NCBI GenBank assembly: GCA_937949945.1
Contig: CALFEQ010000089.1
Location: 1 to 64,000, forward strand
DNA length: 64,000 bases
Direction: 5' to 3'
Source: an uncultured Myxococcales bacterium
Lineage (GTDB): Bacteria > Myxococcota_A > Polyangia > Polyangiales > Polyangiaceae
The notes under the pieces are model-generated. The model was not told where the DNA came from, searched no databases, and worked only from the letters and a program-made list of their open reading frames with translations. Below, one piece after another: positions 25,418 to 34,161 of this stretch. Positions within the stretch are counted from its first letter, which is position 1, and each line of letters begins with the position of its first letter. The translations under genes were made by a program, and so were the position numbers.

Positions 25418-25628
25418 AGGCTCCAGGCTCCAGGCTCCAGAGGCGCTGCTCGGAAGGCTCATGCAGGGGCTTCGAAGCCCAGCTCAGCGTGAGACTGCGA
25501 GCGAGCCTCGCAGTCCGAAGCATGACGCCTCACGAGCCGAGGAGCACGGGCTGACATTGGGCCAGAATCCTCGCTGATACGCCGTGGCGCCGCGCCCCTG
25601 GAGCCTTCCGCCCGGAGCCTGGAGCCTC
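25417..25628. repeat. Inverted heptamer-repeat element (GGCTCCA arms)
   Basis: The left arm 25417-25440 has three tandem 7-mers (CAGGCTCCAGGCTCCAG...). The right arm 25595-25628 has the reverse-complement motif with a 7-nt period and is identical over 34 nt to 59598-59631. The core holds the perfect palindrome GGGCTTCGAAGCCC (25467-25480) and a hairpin with ACTGCGAG/CTCGCAGT arms (25494-25514). The element lies between a terminator and the mrp start, so it occupies what should be the mrp promoter region. Confidence 0.8.
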
Positions 25629-25675
25629 CTCACGCATTTGACTGCGCCCCCCACTCGGCCTACGTGCTCGGCGCC

Positions 25676-26599
25676 ATGTCCGAGAGCACGAGCACCACTT
25701 CGACGACGACGAACCCGGTACCCAAGAGCCGGACGGCAGGGCCCGACGATCCGGTGCCCGGCGTTGCGCACGTCGTGCTCGTGATGAGCGGAAAGGGTGG
25801 CGTCGGGAAGAGCACGGTCGCGACGAACCTCGCGCTCGCGCTCGCTCGGTCCGGTCATCGGACGGGGTTGCTCGACGCGGACATCTACGGGCCGTCGATT
25901 CCGACGATGCTCGGCGTCAGCGGGCGTCCCATCTCGACCGACGGCAAGACGATCGAGCCGCTCGAGCGCTTCGGGCTCAAGATGATGAGCATCGGGTTCT
26001 TGCTCGACGACCCGAAGGCCGCGGTCATCTGGCGCGGGCCGATGCTGCACGGTGCGCTCCAGCAGTTCCTGAGGGACGTCAATTGGGGAGCGCTCGACTT
26101 CCTCGTCCTCGACCTCCCGCCGGGAACCGGCGACGTCGCGCTCACGCTCTCGCAGCGCGTCGGCGTGAGCGGCGCGGTGATGGTGACGACGCCGCAGTCG
26201 GTCGCGACCGACGACGTCTACAAGGCCGTGTCGATGTGCCGGAAGGTGAACATCCCCGTGCTCGGCGTCGTCGAGAACATGAGCTGGTTCATCGACAGCG
26301 CCGGCGTGAAACACGAGCTCTTCGGGAAGGGCGGCGGACAAGCCGTCGCCGACTACGCCGAGGCGCCGCTCCTCGCGCAGATCCCGATCGACCAGAGCGT
26401 CCGCGAGTGGGGAGACAAGGGAACGCCGGTCGTGCAGGCCGCGCCGGACAGCTCGATCGCGCGGTCGTTCGGCGAGCTCGCCGAGGCGCTCGTCGGCGTC
26501 GTCAACGCGCGCGCCGACGAGCTCGGTGGTGATGCCGGTCCCGTGATCGATCGAAGCGGCGGTACCGGTGGGCGCCGGCGCTTGCCCGTCACGAAGTGA
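25676..26599 (+). CDS. mrp: Mrp/NBP35-family P-loop ATPase (Fe-S cluster carrier type)
   Basis: 307 residues from the ATG at 25676; no obvious ribosome site. A deviant Walker A (VMSGKGGVGKSTVA), LLDADIYGPSIPTML, VLDLPPGTGDVALT and VENMS define the Mrp/ApbC family of ParA-like ATPases, which bind and deliver Fe-S clusters. The N-terminal MIP18 domain found in long homologues is absent. The CxxC that normally follows VENMS and bridges the cluster is missing: the sequence there is WFIDSAGVKHELFG. Cys-less Mrp proteins occur in some lineages, such as actinobacteria, so the protein may act without a bridging cluster. The function is therefore less certain than the family. Confidence 0.88.
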   Translation: MSESTSTTSTTTNPVPKSRTAGPDDPVPGVAHVVLVMSGKGGVGKSTVATNLALALARSGHRTGLLDADIYGPSIPTMLGVSGRPISTDGKTIEPLERFGLKMMSIGFLLDDPKAAVIWRGPMLHGALQQFLRDVNWGALDFLVLDLPPGTGDVALTLSQRVGVSGAVMVTTPQSVATDDVYKAVSMCRKVNIPVLGVVENMSWFIDSAGVKHELFGKGGGQAVADYAEAPLLAQIPIDQSVREWGDKGTPVVQAAPDSSIARSFGELAEALVGVVNARADELGGDAGPVIDRSGGTGGRRRLPVTK

Positions 26600-26998
26600 A
26601 GACGCGTCGACTGCGGGCGAGGACGTGCCGCGAGGGGCGCGCCGCGGTCGGCTCCGCGTAGCAAAAACGTCTCGAATGCGTTGCGACGAGCGCGCAAAGA
26701 TGCGCCCGCGCGCGCATCGATCGTCCGCTCGGGTCGCCGGTGCGTCCGCCGGCGGAGGGCGGGCGACCGCGAATTTCCGGCGATAAGCGCGTGTCCCGTG
26801 ACGAGGGCACGCTCATCCCACCTCGACGCCACACTTATCGATGTGACCGTTGCAGGACAGCGACGTCATGGTGGATCGGATGCCGTCCATCTGACGACCT
26901 GCGACGCCTATGCTTTACTCGTCCATGCTGCAGCCTTCGGAGCCGAGGTCGGTCTCGGAGAGCTCGCGACGCGTCTCCTTCAACTGGTCGGTGGAACG
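26600..26998 (+). other. Intergenic region between mrp and a Cys-rich lipoprotein gene
   Basis: 399 bp with no supportable gene. A GGTCGCC/GGCGACC stem around a CCGCCGGCGG palindrome (26732-26768) may end mrp transcription. The 110 bp before the downstream start are less GC-rich and probably hold its promoter, but no consensus boxes stand out. Confidence 0.4.
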
Positions 26999-28048
26999 AT
27001 GAGTCTCTCCTCGCGGAACATCCTCTTCTCGATCCTTTCGTGTGGGTCCGTTGCCGCGATCATCATCGCGTGCGGATCCGAAGGCAGTAAGTTCCAAGAC
27101 CCCGGGCCGGTGATCGGCACCTTCAACGACGGCAGCTTCAACGACGACGCGGGCTCCGGCGGTCCGAATCTGTACGAGGACGATCCGCCGCCTCAGTGGT
27201 GTGGTCCCGAGGGCGAGGAGCCCCCGCCGATCGGGGGGACCAAGGAGTGCCCGGACGACAAGAACCTGCCGGGCTGCTCCTGCAAGACCGTCGGCGAGGA
27301 GGCGCCGTGCTGGACGGGGCTGCGCAAGCACCGCAACCTCGGTCGGTGCAAGGACGGCGTCACCAAGTGCGTCGCGAAGAACGAGACGGAGAACGTCTGG
27401 GGAGACTGCGTGGGCCAGGTGCTCCCGGAGCCGAACGCAAAAGGGGCTGCCGCGTGCAACTGCTTCTCGGTCGGCATCTGGAACATCGCGAACACGTCGC
27501 CGTGCCTCCGCGAGAAGGGCGGCAACTACTGGGCGCACTCGACGGTGCAGATCGGGGATACCGCCGGCGGTTGCGACATCGCGAACGAGATCCCGGCCGG
27601 GCAGGCGCCGGCGGGGATCTGGTCGAAGAACACGCTCACGGTCGACTGCGCCGGCGCGTACAAGCTCTGCTTCCGGATCCGCGCGGGCGAATACGAGAAC
27701 CCGAAACCGGACGACTGCATCCTCGGCGAGGTCTGCACGGACGTCGACTACAAGGAGGCGAACGTCGAGCAGGAGCTGCCGGATCTGCCGACCTGGGCGG
27801 GCAAGGACAACGCCTGCGCCAAGAAGTGGGAGTTCGAGACGCCCGAGGACAAGAGCCCCGGCTACGGCGAGATGATCGTCTACGGCAAGACGGTGCGTTG
27901 CGACGAGGTCGGCGACAAGGACCTCGGGTACGTCTTCCACCGGGTGAAGTACTGCCCGCGCATCTGCCGGCAGAGCCACCCGAACTACGACCCGAACCAC
28001 CCGGAGTGCAAGGACTGCCAGCTCAAGGGCTCCGGCAAGTTCGAGTGA
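26999..28048 (+). CDS. Cys-rich lipoprotein of unknown function
   Basis: 349 residues from the ATG at 26999 (GGTGGA upstream). The signal peptide ends in the lipobox IIIAC. After an Asp/Gly-rich spacer, the protein contains about 25 Cys in scattered pairs (CSCK, CNCFS, CPRICRQSHPNYDP, CKDCQLKG) and several Trp/Tyr-rich stretches, suggesting a disulfide-stabilised extracellular domain. No family is recognised. A convergent terminator follows at 28055. Confidence 0.7.
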   Translation: MSLSSRNILFSILSCGSVAAIIIACGSEGSKFQDPGPVIGTFNDGSFNDDAGSGGPNLYEDDPPPQWCGPEGEEPPPIGGTKECPDDKNLPGCSCKTVGEEAPCWTGLRKHRNLGRCKDGVTKCVAKNETENVWGDCVGQVLPEPNAKGAAACNCFSVGIWNIANTSPCLREKGGNYWAHSTVQIGDTAGGCDIANEIPAGQAPAGIWSKNTLTVDCAGAYKLCFRIRAGEYENPKPDDCILGEVCTDVDYKEANVEQELPDLPTWAGKDNACAKKWEFETPEDKSPGYGEMIVYGKTVRCDEVGDKDLGYVFHRVKYCPRICRQSHPNYDPNHPECKDCQLKGSGKFE

Positions 28049-28054
28049 TCGCGG

Positions 28055-28080
28055 CGCGCCGGGCCTGCGGGCTCGGCGCG
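28055..28080. terminator. Bidirectional terminator between convergent genes
   Basis: CGCGCCG (28055-28061) pairs with CGGCGCG (28074-28080), and inner GGCC/GGCT-type pairs extend the stem. It sits in the 36-bp gap between stop codons at 28048 and 28085. Confidence 0.6.
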
Positions 28081-28084
28081 TCGG

Positions 28085-28921
28085 TCAGTTCCGCCAGCCG
28101 CCGCTCTTCTTCGCCTGCAAGAACGTCTCGACGTCCTGCTCCTTCTTGAGCAGGACGCCGAGGAACGGCAGCTCGCGGACGAAACGCTCGGTGCCGACGT
28201 TCGCGTTGCGCAGGACCGTGATCCAGTCGATGAGCTCGCTCGTCGACGGGCGCTTGCGCAGCTTCGGCAGCTCGCGCAGTCGGTAGAACGCGACGACGGC
28301 CTGATCGACGAGATCCCGATCGATCGTCGGGTGATGCACGGCCACGATGCGCCGCATGAGCTCCGGGTCGGGGAAGTCGATGAAGTGGAAGACGCACCGC
28401 CGGAGGAACGCGTCGGGCAGCTCCTTTTCGTTGTTCGACGTGATGACGACGACCGGGCGCTCCTTGGCGACGATCTCGTCGCCCGTCTCGGTGATCACGA
28501 AGCGCATACGGTCGAGCTCGTGGAGCAGGTCGTTCGGGAACTCGAGATCGGCCTTGTCGACCTCGTCGATGAGGAGCACGACGCGGCGATCGGCGCTGAA
28601 CGCGCGTCCGAGCGGGCCGAGCTTGATGTAACGGCGGATGTCCTTCACGTCGCCGTCGCCGAAGCGCGAGTCGTAGAGGCGCTGCACGGTGTCGTAGACG
28701 TACAGGCCGTCCTGCGCGCGGGTCGTCGACTTCACGGGCCAGTGGATGAGCTCCGTCCCCAGCGACTCCGCGATCGCCTCGGCGAGCAGCGTCTTGCCCG
28801 TGCCGGGCTCGCCGCGAACGAGCAGCGGCCGCTCGAGCGCCAGCGCCGCGTTCACCGCGGCTTCGAGCGCGTCGTTCGTGAGATAGGTCGGCGTCCCCTT
28901 GAAGCGGAAGAAGTCGGTCAC
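28085..28921 (-). CDS. MoxR-family AAA+ ATPase
   Basis: 278 residues from a GTG at 28921; the upstream open frame only overlaps the opposite side of another gene. Walker A is GEPGTGKTLLAEAIA, Walker B VVLLIDEVDKAD, followed by sensor I VVVITSNNEKELPDAFLRRC and an arginine finger region. MoxR ATPases act as chaperones that assemble or activate partner complexes, usually with a von Willebrand factor A protein. None is seen next to it, which makes the partner unknown. It starts 65 nt after the outer-membrane protein gene at 28987 and may share a transcript with it. Confidence 0.87.
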   Translation of the reverse strand: MTDFFRFKGTPTYLTNDALEAAVNAALALERPLLVRGEPGTGKTLLAEAIAESLGTELIHWPVKSTTRAQDGLYVYDTVQRLYDSRFGDGDVKDIRRYIKLGPLGRAFSADRRVVLLIDEVDKADLEFPNDLLHELDRMRFVITETGDEIVAKERPVVVITSNNEKELPDAFLRRCVFHFIDFPDPELMRRIVAVHHPTIDRDLVDQAVVAFYRLRELPKLRKRPSTSELIDWITVLRNANVGTERFVRELPFLGVLLKKEQDVETFLQAKKSGGWRN

Positions 28922-28986
28922 GCTCGTTCGATAGAGGACTCTCGGGTGCTCCGCAAGGGAGGCTCTGTTCTCGTGCTCGAGCCTGG

Positions 28987-29730
28987 TCAGAGCTCGATGT
29001 TCATCCCGAGGCCGACGACGCCCGAGAACTGGAGGACCGACGCGCCCGCCCCCGCGCTCGTGCCGTTCGTCTCGAACGTCCGGCGGCCGCCGAGCGTGAC
29101 GCCGAGCTCGGGACCGGCGCGCATGAAGAACGTCTCGCTGAAGCGGTACACGAGCGACAGATCGAGATCGAGGATCACTGCGCGGAAGGTCTCGCGCGTC
29201 GGGGCGCCGCCGGTCGAGAGGAAGCTCACGGACTCGACGCGACTCCAACCGACGCCGGCGCGCGGCCAGAGGCCGATGCGATCGGTGAACGCGACGTAGA
29301 AGCCGATGCGCGGGAGGAAGGTCATCGACGTCGTGCCGGGCAGCTCCAGTCGACGGCCTTCGTTCTCGATGGCGCCCCACGTGTGGGTGACCTCGATGAG
29401 CCCGCCGAGCGAGAGATGATCGGTCACGAAGACGTCCGCCGACGGCGCGAGCCACAGGCTGGTCGTGCTCGTCTCGCTCGGGGGACCGCCGGGCGTCAGG
29501 GAGTCGGCCCGGTCGGAGCGGAACGCGATCCCTGCGGGGCCGGCGTACGACATGCCGCTCGCGGGGGCGATGCGGAGTCCCGAGAGCTGATCGAGCACGA
29601 GGTGGCCGCCCTCGTGGAACGGGACGATGAGCTCGCGCTCGGCGCGGGCCGTCGACGCGGAGAGCACGACGAGGAGGGGCACGACGAGCGCGAAAAGGCA
29701 ACGGGGGAAGGAGCTCTTGCGGGCCGACAT
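28987..29730 (-). CDS. Outer-membrane beta-barrel protein
   Basis: 247 residues from the ATG at 29730. A signal peptide (CLFALVVPLLVVLSASTARA) is followed by about ten amphipathic beta strands, e.g. SLGGLIEVTHTWGA, GFYVAFTDRIGLWPRAGVGW, and a final strand ending in L (GVVGLGMNIEL), as usual for small beta-barrels of outer-membrane type. No porin or transporter signature is seen. It lies just upstream of the MoxR gene in the same direction. Confidence 0.7.
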   Translation of the reverse strand: MSARKSSFPRCLFALVVPLLVVLSASTARAERELIVPFHEGGHLVLDQLSGLRIAPASGMSYAGPAGIAFRSDRADSLTPGGPPSETSTTSLWLAPSADVFVTDHLSLGGLIEVTHTWGAIENEGRRLELPGTTSMTFLPRIGFYVAFTDRIGLWPRAGVGWSRVESVSFLSTGGAPTRETFRAVILDLDLSLVYRFSETFFMRAGPELGVTLGGRRTFETNGTSAGAGASVLQFSGVVGLGMNIEL

Positions 29731-29841
29731 GGGTGAACGCCAGGTCGGCCGCTCCGTGCGGCGGTTGCGCAGAAAATGAGGCTCGCCGGACGATCCCGAA
29801 GTCGGTGCGGTCTTTGCCGCGGCTGGTGCTAGAAACCGGGC

Positions 29842-31296
29842 ATGCTCATCGCGCCACCGGAGGTTCGCATCCCGACGCGGGACGCCGTGGAGAGGGCTCT
29901 CTGCGAGCTCGACCGGCGCCTCGGCCCGTCCCGGGTGGACACCTCCGACGCAGGTCGTGAGGCTTACGGCCGCGACGAGAGCGAGGTCATCGGGCGCTTG
30001 CCGGACGCCGTCGTGCTCGCGTCGAACCGCGAGGAGGTCGCTCTGACGCTCGCCATCTGCGAGGCGCACGGCGTGCCGGTCACGCCGCGCGCCGGGGGCA
30101 CCGGCCGCACCGGCGGAGCGGTTCCGGTCGCGGGAGGCGTCGTGCTCGCGACGCACGGGATGTCGAGCATCGTCGAGATCGACCGCAACGACCTCGTCGC
30201 GACGGTGCAGCCGGGCGTGATCACGGCGGACCTCCATGCCGCGGTCGAGGCCGAAGGGCTCTTCTACCCGCCGGACCCGAACTCGCTGAAGAGCTGCATG
30301 ATCGGCGGCAACGTCGCCGAGAACGCGGGCGGTCCGCGCGCCTTCAAGTACGGCGTCACGCGCGAGTACGTGCTCGGCCTCGAGACGTGCCTGATGGGCG
30401 GGCGCGTGCTCCGGACGGGCCGGCGCACGGTGAAGGGCGTGACCGGCTACGACGTCACGTCACTGCTCGTCGGCAGCGAGGGCACGCTCGGCGTCTTCAC
30501 CGAGGTGACGCTCCGCCTCGTGCACGCGCCCACGGAGATCGCGACCGTGCTCGCGCTCTATCCGGACGTCCGCGCCGCCGCGGCCGCCGTCCAGCGCGTC
30601 ATCGCGCGGGGCGTCGTCCCGCGGTGCCTCGAGCTGCTCGACGCGGCGACGCTCGAGGCCGTCCGGCGCCAGGGGGTGGCGATCGACGAGCGCGCGAACG
30701 GGATGCTGCTCGTCGAGGTCGACGCGCGACACGCGCCGCTCGATCCGACCATCGAGGTCCTCGGCGAGACGTTGTCGAGCGGCAAGGACACCGACGGGAC
30801 GCGCGCCGCCGACGCCATCGACGTCGTCGCCGCTCAGGACCCCGCGCAGCGGGCCCGCCTCTGGGAGGCGCGGCGCATGCTGTCGGTCGCGACGCGCAAG
30901 CTTGCGAAGTACAAATTGTCCGAGGACGTCGTCGTGCCGCGATCGCGCCTGCTCGCGCTCGTCGACGAGGCGAGCGCCATCTGCAGCAAGGAGGGCGTGC
31001 GTCACGTGACCTACGGGCACGCGGGCGACGGCAACCTCCACGTCAACTTCCTCTGGGACGACGAGAGCGAGCGGCCCGCCGTCGATCGCGCCATCGACGG
31101 CCTGATGCGCGCGACGATCTCGCTCGGAGGGACGCTCTCCGGCGAGCACGGGATCGGCGCGTCGAAGGCGGCCTATCTGCCCCTCGAGCAGTCGAGGGAG
31201 CTCATCGCGCTCCAGCAGGATCTGAAGCGGGTGTTCGATCCGAGCGGGCTGCTCAACCCCGGGAAGATCTTTCCGACGGGCCACACCGCCTGCTGA
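29842..31296 (+). CDS. FAD-linked oxidase, GlcD / D-lactate dehydrogenase family
   Basis: 484 residues. The FAD-binding type 4 domain (about 50-230) has PRAGGTGRTGGAVP, PPDPNSLKSCMIGGNVAENAGGPRAFKYG and VGSEGTLGVFTEVTL. The C-terminal oxidase domain (about 250-475) has YGHAGDGNLHVNF and LSGEHGIGASK. The family oxidises 2-hydroxy acids such as glycolate or D-lactate to 2-oxo acids, passing electrons to an Fe-S subunit or quinone. No glcE/glcF-like partner is adjacent, so it may work alone or with distant partners. Length is normal. A terminator candidate follows at 31348. Confidence 0.9.
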   Translation: MLIAPPEVRIPTRDAVERALCELDRRLGPSRVDTSDAGREAYGRDESEVIGRLPDAVVLASNREEVALTLAICEAHGVPVTPRAGGTGRTGGAVPVAGGVVLATHGMSSIVEIDRNDLVATVQPGVITADLHAAVEAEGLFYPPDPNSLKSCMIGGNVAENAGGPRAFKYGVTREYVLGLETCLMGGRVLRTGRRTVKGVTGYDVTSLLVGSEGTLGVFTEVTLRLVHAPTEIATVLALYPDVRAAAAAVQRVIARGVVPRCLELLDAATLEAVRRQGVAIDERANGMLLVEVDARHAPLDPTIEVLGETLSSGKDTDGTRAADAIDVVAAQDPAQRARLWEARRMLSVATRKLAKYKLSEDVVVPRSRLLALVDEASAICSKEGVRHVTYGHAGDGNLHVNFLWDDESERPAVDRAIDGLMRATISLGGTLSGEHGIGASKAAYLPLEQSRELIALQQDLKRVFDPSGLLNPGKIFPTGHTAC

Positions 31297-31347
31297 TGAC
31301 GCGGCGGGTCGAGCGCGGAAGTCTTCGACATCGCGATGCTTCCGGGA

Positions 31348-31374
31348 CGTCACGCCGGGCCGCCGGGCGTGACG
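31348..31374 (+). terminator. Terminator candidate after the FAD-linked oxidase gene
   Basis: CGTCACGCC (31348-31356) pairs perfectly with GGCGTGACG (31366-31374), beginning 52 nt after the stop codon and 46 nt before the acyltransferase start. No U-tract is seen. Confidence 0.5.
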
Positions 31375-31419
31375 GACGGGGGGCTTGCGCCCCGGGCGAG
31401 TTGCGACGATAGGGCAGCC

Positions 31420-32352
31420 GTGGACACGTCGATGACGAACGGCGCTCGCGCCGACGGCGCGGCTGGGGTGAGCGGCGCGGTCGCGCCGAAGAGCGGGGGT
31501 TCGACGCGTGGAGCGGCGCGCGGCGCGCAGGTGACGCGTGAGCGAGAGCTGCTCGACTTCGAGGGGCTGCTCTCGCCGATCGAGCGGCGGCAGATCGCCT
31601 TCGTTCGACGCACCTTCGAGCCGGGCGTCTTCGACCGGGTCATCCGCGTCGCCCAGCGGTACGTCGGCTCGAACTGGATCGAGCAGTGCACGAAGAACAT
31701 CCGCCACGTGCACGGCCTCGAGCGGCTGCCGAAGTTCGATCCGAAGAAGAGCTACCTCGTCGTCGCGAACCACCGGAGCTTCTTCGACCTGTACGTCGTC
31801 ACCGCGTACCTCGTGAATCGCGGCATGCCGCACCGGCTCCTGTTCCCGGTGCGCTCGAAGTTCTTCTACGACGAGCCGCTCGGCCTGTTCGTGAACGGGG
31901 TGATGAGCTTCTTCGCGATGTACCCGCCCGTCTTCCGCGAGCGGCATCGCGCGGCGCTCAACCTCGCGAGCCTCGACGAGACCATCCGCCTGCTCCGTCG
32001 CGGCGGCATGTTCGTCGGCCTGCATCCGGAGGGCACCCGCAACAAGGGCGACGACCCGTACGCGCTGTTGCCTGCCCAGGGCGGCGTCGGCCGTGTCATC
32101 CAGGCCGCGCGCGTGGACGTGATCCCCGTGTTCGTGAACGGCCTCGGCAACGATCTCGGCAAGCAGATCGCCGGCAACTTCACGCGGAAGGGACCGCCCA
32201 TCATCGTGAACTTCGGCGAGCCGATCGATTTCCAGGGCATGCTCGACGAGCCTCCGAGCCCGAGGCTCCACCGGCGCATCTCGGAGCACGCCCTCGAGCA
32301 GATCCGCATCCTCGGCGAGGAAGAGCGCGCGATCCGCGCCAGGCTGCGCTAG
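31420..32352 (+). CDS. PlsC-family acyltransferase (1-acylglycerol-3-phosphate type)
   Basis: 310 residues from a GTG at 31420 (AGGG 5 nt upstream); an ATG at 31432 is nearly as likely. The N-terminal 50 residues are low-complexity Ala/Gly. The PlsC domain (about 100-290) has motif I VVANHRSFFDLYV (HxxxxD) and motif III LHPEGTRNKG, the acyl-acceptor and catalytic sites of glycerophospholipid acyltransferases. Hydrophobic segments suggest peripheral or single-pass membrane contact. The acyl donor and acceptor cannot be specified. The next gene lies 58 nt on. Confidence 0.87.
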   Translation: MDTSMTNGARADGAAGVSGAVAPKSGGSTRGAARGAQVTRERELLDFEGLLSPIERRQIAFVRRTFEPGVFDRVIRVAQRYVGSNWIEQCTKNIRHVHGLERLPKFDPKKSYLVVANHRSFFDLYVVTAYLVNRGMPHRLLFPVRSKFFYDEPLGLFVNGVMSFFAMYPPVFRERHRAALNLASLDETIRLLRRGGMFVGLHPEGTRNKGDDPYALLPAQGGVGRVIQAARVDVIPVFVNGLGNDLGKQIAGNFTRKGPPIIVNFGEPIDFQGMLDEPPSPRLHRRISEHALEQIRILGEEERAIRARLR

Positions 32353-32410
32353 CCTTCTCCGTCACAGTTCCTCGCCGGTGTCGATCCGGCGAGCTCATCC
32401 GGGAAATGCC

Positions 32411-33154
32411 ATGAGCCGACTCGCACTCGGAGCTTTCGTCGTCGTCCTCCTCACCGCTTGCAACAAGGAGCCGCCGCCGGCCAGTCAGAGCACCCCCACG
32501 AGCGGGACGCAGGCCGTGGCGACGCAGGCCGCGCCGGCGCAAGGGGCGGAGACGCAGGCCGCGCCTTCCGCCGCGCCCGCGACCGCGGCGGTCGTCGAGA
32601 GCGGTGCTCGGGCCGAGGTCGGCAAGCCGGCGCCCGACTTCACGCTGAAGGATCTCGACGGCAAGGAGGTCCGGCTCTCGTCGTTCAAGGGCAAGACGGT
32701 CGTCCTCGAGTGGTTCAACCCGGGCTGCCCGTTCGTGCAGCGCTCGCACACGAAGGGTTCCCTCGTCGACGCCGCGAAGAGGCACGCGAAGAACGGCGTC
32801 GTCTGGCTCGCGGTGAACTCGAGCGCGCCGGGCAAGCAGGGGCACGGCGTCGAGACGAACCGAGAGGCCGCCAAGAAGTTCGGGATGGAGCACCCGATCC
32901 TCGTCGACGAGACGGGCGAGGTCGGGAAGGCCTACGGCGCGACGAACACGCCGCACATGTACGTGATCGATGCGTCGGGCGTCCTCGTCTACAAGGGTGC
33001 GATCGACAACTCCCCCGACGGCGAGGGACAGAGCGCGCCCGACGGCAAGCTCGTCTCGTACGTCGACGAGGCGCTCGCGGCGATCGCGGCCGGCAAGCCC
33101 GTGGCCACCGCCGAGACGAAGGCCTACGGCTGCACGGTGAAGTACGCCAACTGA
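32411..33154 (+). CDS. Redoxin/peroxiredoxin-like lipoprotein
   Basis: 247 residues from the ATG at 32411. Lipobox: LLTAC. A Pro/Ala/Thr/Gln-rich spacer (about 20-75) leads to a thioredoxin-fold AhpC/TSA-like domain: APDFTLKDLDGKEVRLSSFKGK, EWFNPGCPFVQRSH (single Cys, no CxxC), ILVDETGEVGKAYGATNTPHMYVID. The single Cys with PFVQ is typical of a thioredoxin-like subgroup of lipid-anchored proteins whose biochemical role is unknown; peroxidase or redox-carrier activity is possible. The C-terminal part carries one further Cys (YGCTVKY). Confidence 0.85.
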   Translation: MSRLALGAFVVVLLTACNKEPPPASQSTPTSGTQAVATQAAPAQGAETQAAPSAAPATAAVVESGARAEVGKPAPDFTLKDLDGKEVRLSSFKGKTVVLEWFNPGCPFVQRSHTKGSLVDAAKRHAKNGVVWLAVNSSAPGKQGHGVETNREAAKKFGMEHPILVDETGEVGKAYGATNTPHMYVIDASGVLVYKGAIDNSPDGEGQSAPDGKLVSYVDEALAAIAAGKPVATAETKAYGCTVKYAN

Positions 33155-33200
33155 GGCGGAGACCACCCCCGTCGACGCGAGCACGCTGCCGCGCGGCACC

Positions 33201-33240
33201 GAGCCATCACCCGACCGCATCGCGCGGAGGGTGGTGGCTC
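33201..33240 (+). terminator. Terminator hairpin after the redoxin gene
   Basis: GAGCCATCACCC (33201-33212) pairs over 12 bp with GGGTGGTGGCTC (33229-33240), with one G-T pair, 46 nt after the stop codon. It separates this gene from the small gene at 33272. Confidence 0.6.
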
Positions 33241-33271
33241 CGTCGTGTCGGCTCGGGTAATGTTCGGGCCC

Positions 33272-33685
33272 ATGAGCAAGGAAGCGCTCGTCTCCGCGGT
33301 CAAGGCGATCGTGGCGAAGTCCCGCGCCGGCGATCTCGAGGGGGCGTACGAGGGGTACGCGAAGCTGTACTCCTCACCGGAGTTCGCCGCGAACAAGCCC
33401 GAGGATCAGCGCCAGGCGCTGAAGCTCCTCATCCTGGCGAAGCGCTACGGGCAGCCGAGCGAGAAGCTGATCGAAGCTCACCGCGCCGCCATCCCCGCCC
33501 TGACCGAGCTCGTGTCCACGCTGAACGAGCCGGAGGACTACGAGATGCTCGGCCTCTGCCATCAGATGATCGGCAACGAAGAGGCCGCGTCGAACATGTT
33601 CCGTCAGGGCCTCAACCTCGAGCGCGCGAGGAATCCGGCGTCGGATCTGTGCGGGCGCTTGATGTCGCGGGTTGCTTCGATCTGA
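33272..33685 (+). CDS. Small helical protein, TPR-like
   Basis: 137 residues from the ATG at 33272. It is all-helical with no Cys pairs, membrane helix or signal peptide. Segments such as SRAGDLEGAYEGYAKLY and YEMLGLCHQMIGNEEAASNMF have the alternating pattern of tetratricopeptide-type helix pairs. It is likely a cytoplasmic protein-interaction domain; the partner is unknown. Confidence 0.6.
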   Translation: MSKEALVSAVKAIVAKSRAGDLEGAYEGYAKLYSSPEFAANKPEDQRQALKLLILAKRYGQPSEKLIEAHRAAIPALTELVSTLNEPEDYEMLGLCHQMIGNEEAASNMFRQGLNLERARNPASDLCGRLMSRVASI

Positions 33686-33834
33686 AGCTGCGGCCTCCTT
33701 TTCCGCAACTGCGACCGTCTTCCGACCTGCGGGCCTTCACGGAGGGGGCTTCGGCAGAGTGTCGACCGCCTTCGCTCGGCGAGGCACGTCTTGCTCGTGG
33801 TCCAGGGCGTCCGGCCTCGGCCTCGCATCTCGGG

Positions 33835-33895
33835 TTCGATTCGAGGCTCCATTCGAGGTAGGTCGACTCGAGATCGATTCGAGGTCGATTCGAGT
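33835..33895. repeat. Degenerate direct repeats of TCGATTCGAG
   Basis: Five imperfect copies of TCGATTCGAG(G) occur at 33835-33846, 33850-33858, 33863-33872, 33874-33884 and 33886-33895, in the 476-bp gap between 33685 and 34162. Another GTCGATTCGA lies near 34062. Unlike the armed elements these are all in the same orientation. No gene or promoter is evident elsewhere in the gap; an ATGCC/GGCAT hairpin lies at about 33955. Confidence 0.5.
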
Positions 33896-34161
33896 TTCGA
33901 TGGCTCGCGAAGGACGATTCGTCGTGTCCAAGGTCCATACGTGATCGCCGACCGATGCCGCAGGCATGCGGACGGAATGGAGCGGTCATGATGCCTCGGG
34001 GGCTGATGACGTTCGGCCTCTGCCGCGGTGAATGGCGAGTCGTCTCCACGATCTGGTGGTGAGGTCGATTCGACTCCGCGTTCGAGGGCTACGTTCCGCT
34101 GTCGTCGTTTTCGGGTTCCTTCTCTGGAACGCGTTCGCGTGGCGAGCTAAGCCGAACGAGC

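Noticed and set aside
25417..25440. Tandem 24-nt repeats that might be a CRISPR remnant
   Set aside because: There are no regular spacers, the units are 7 nt and directly adjacent, and no cas gene is near.
28085..28921. MoxR operon with a von Willebrand factor A partner
   Set aside because: The adjacent genes are a beta-barrel protein and a lipoprotein; neither shows a MIDAS motif.
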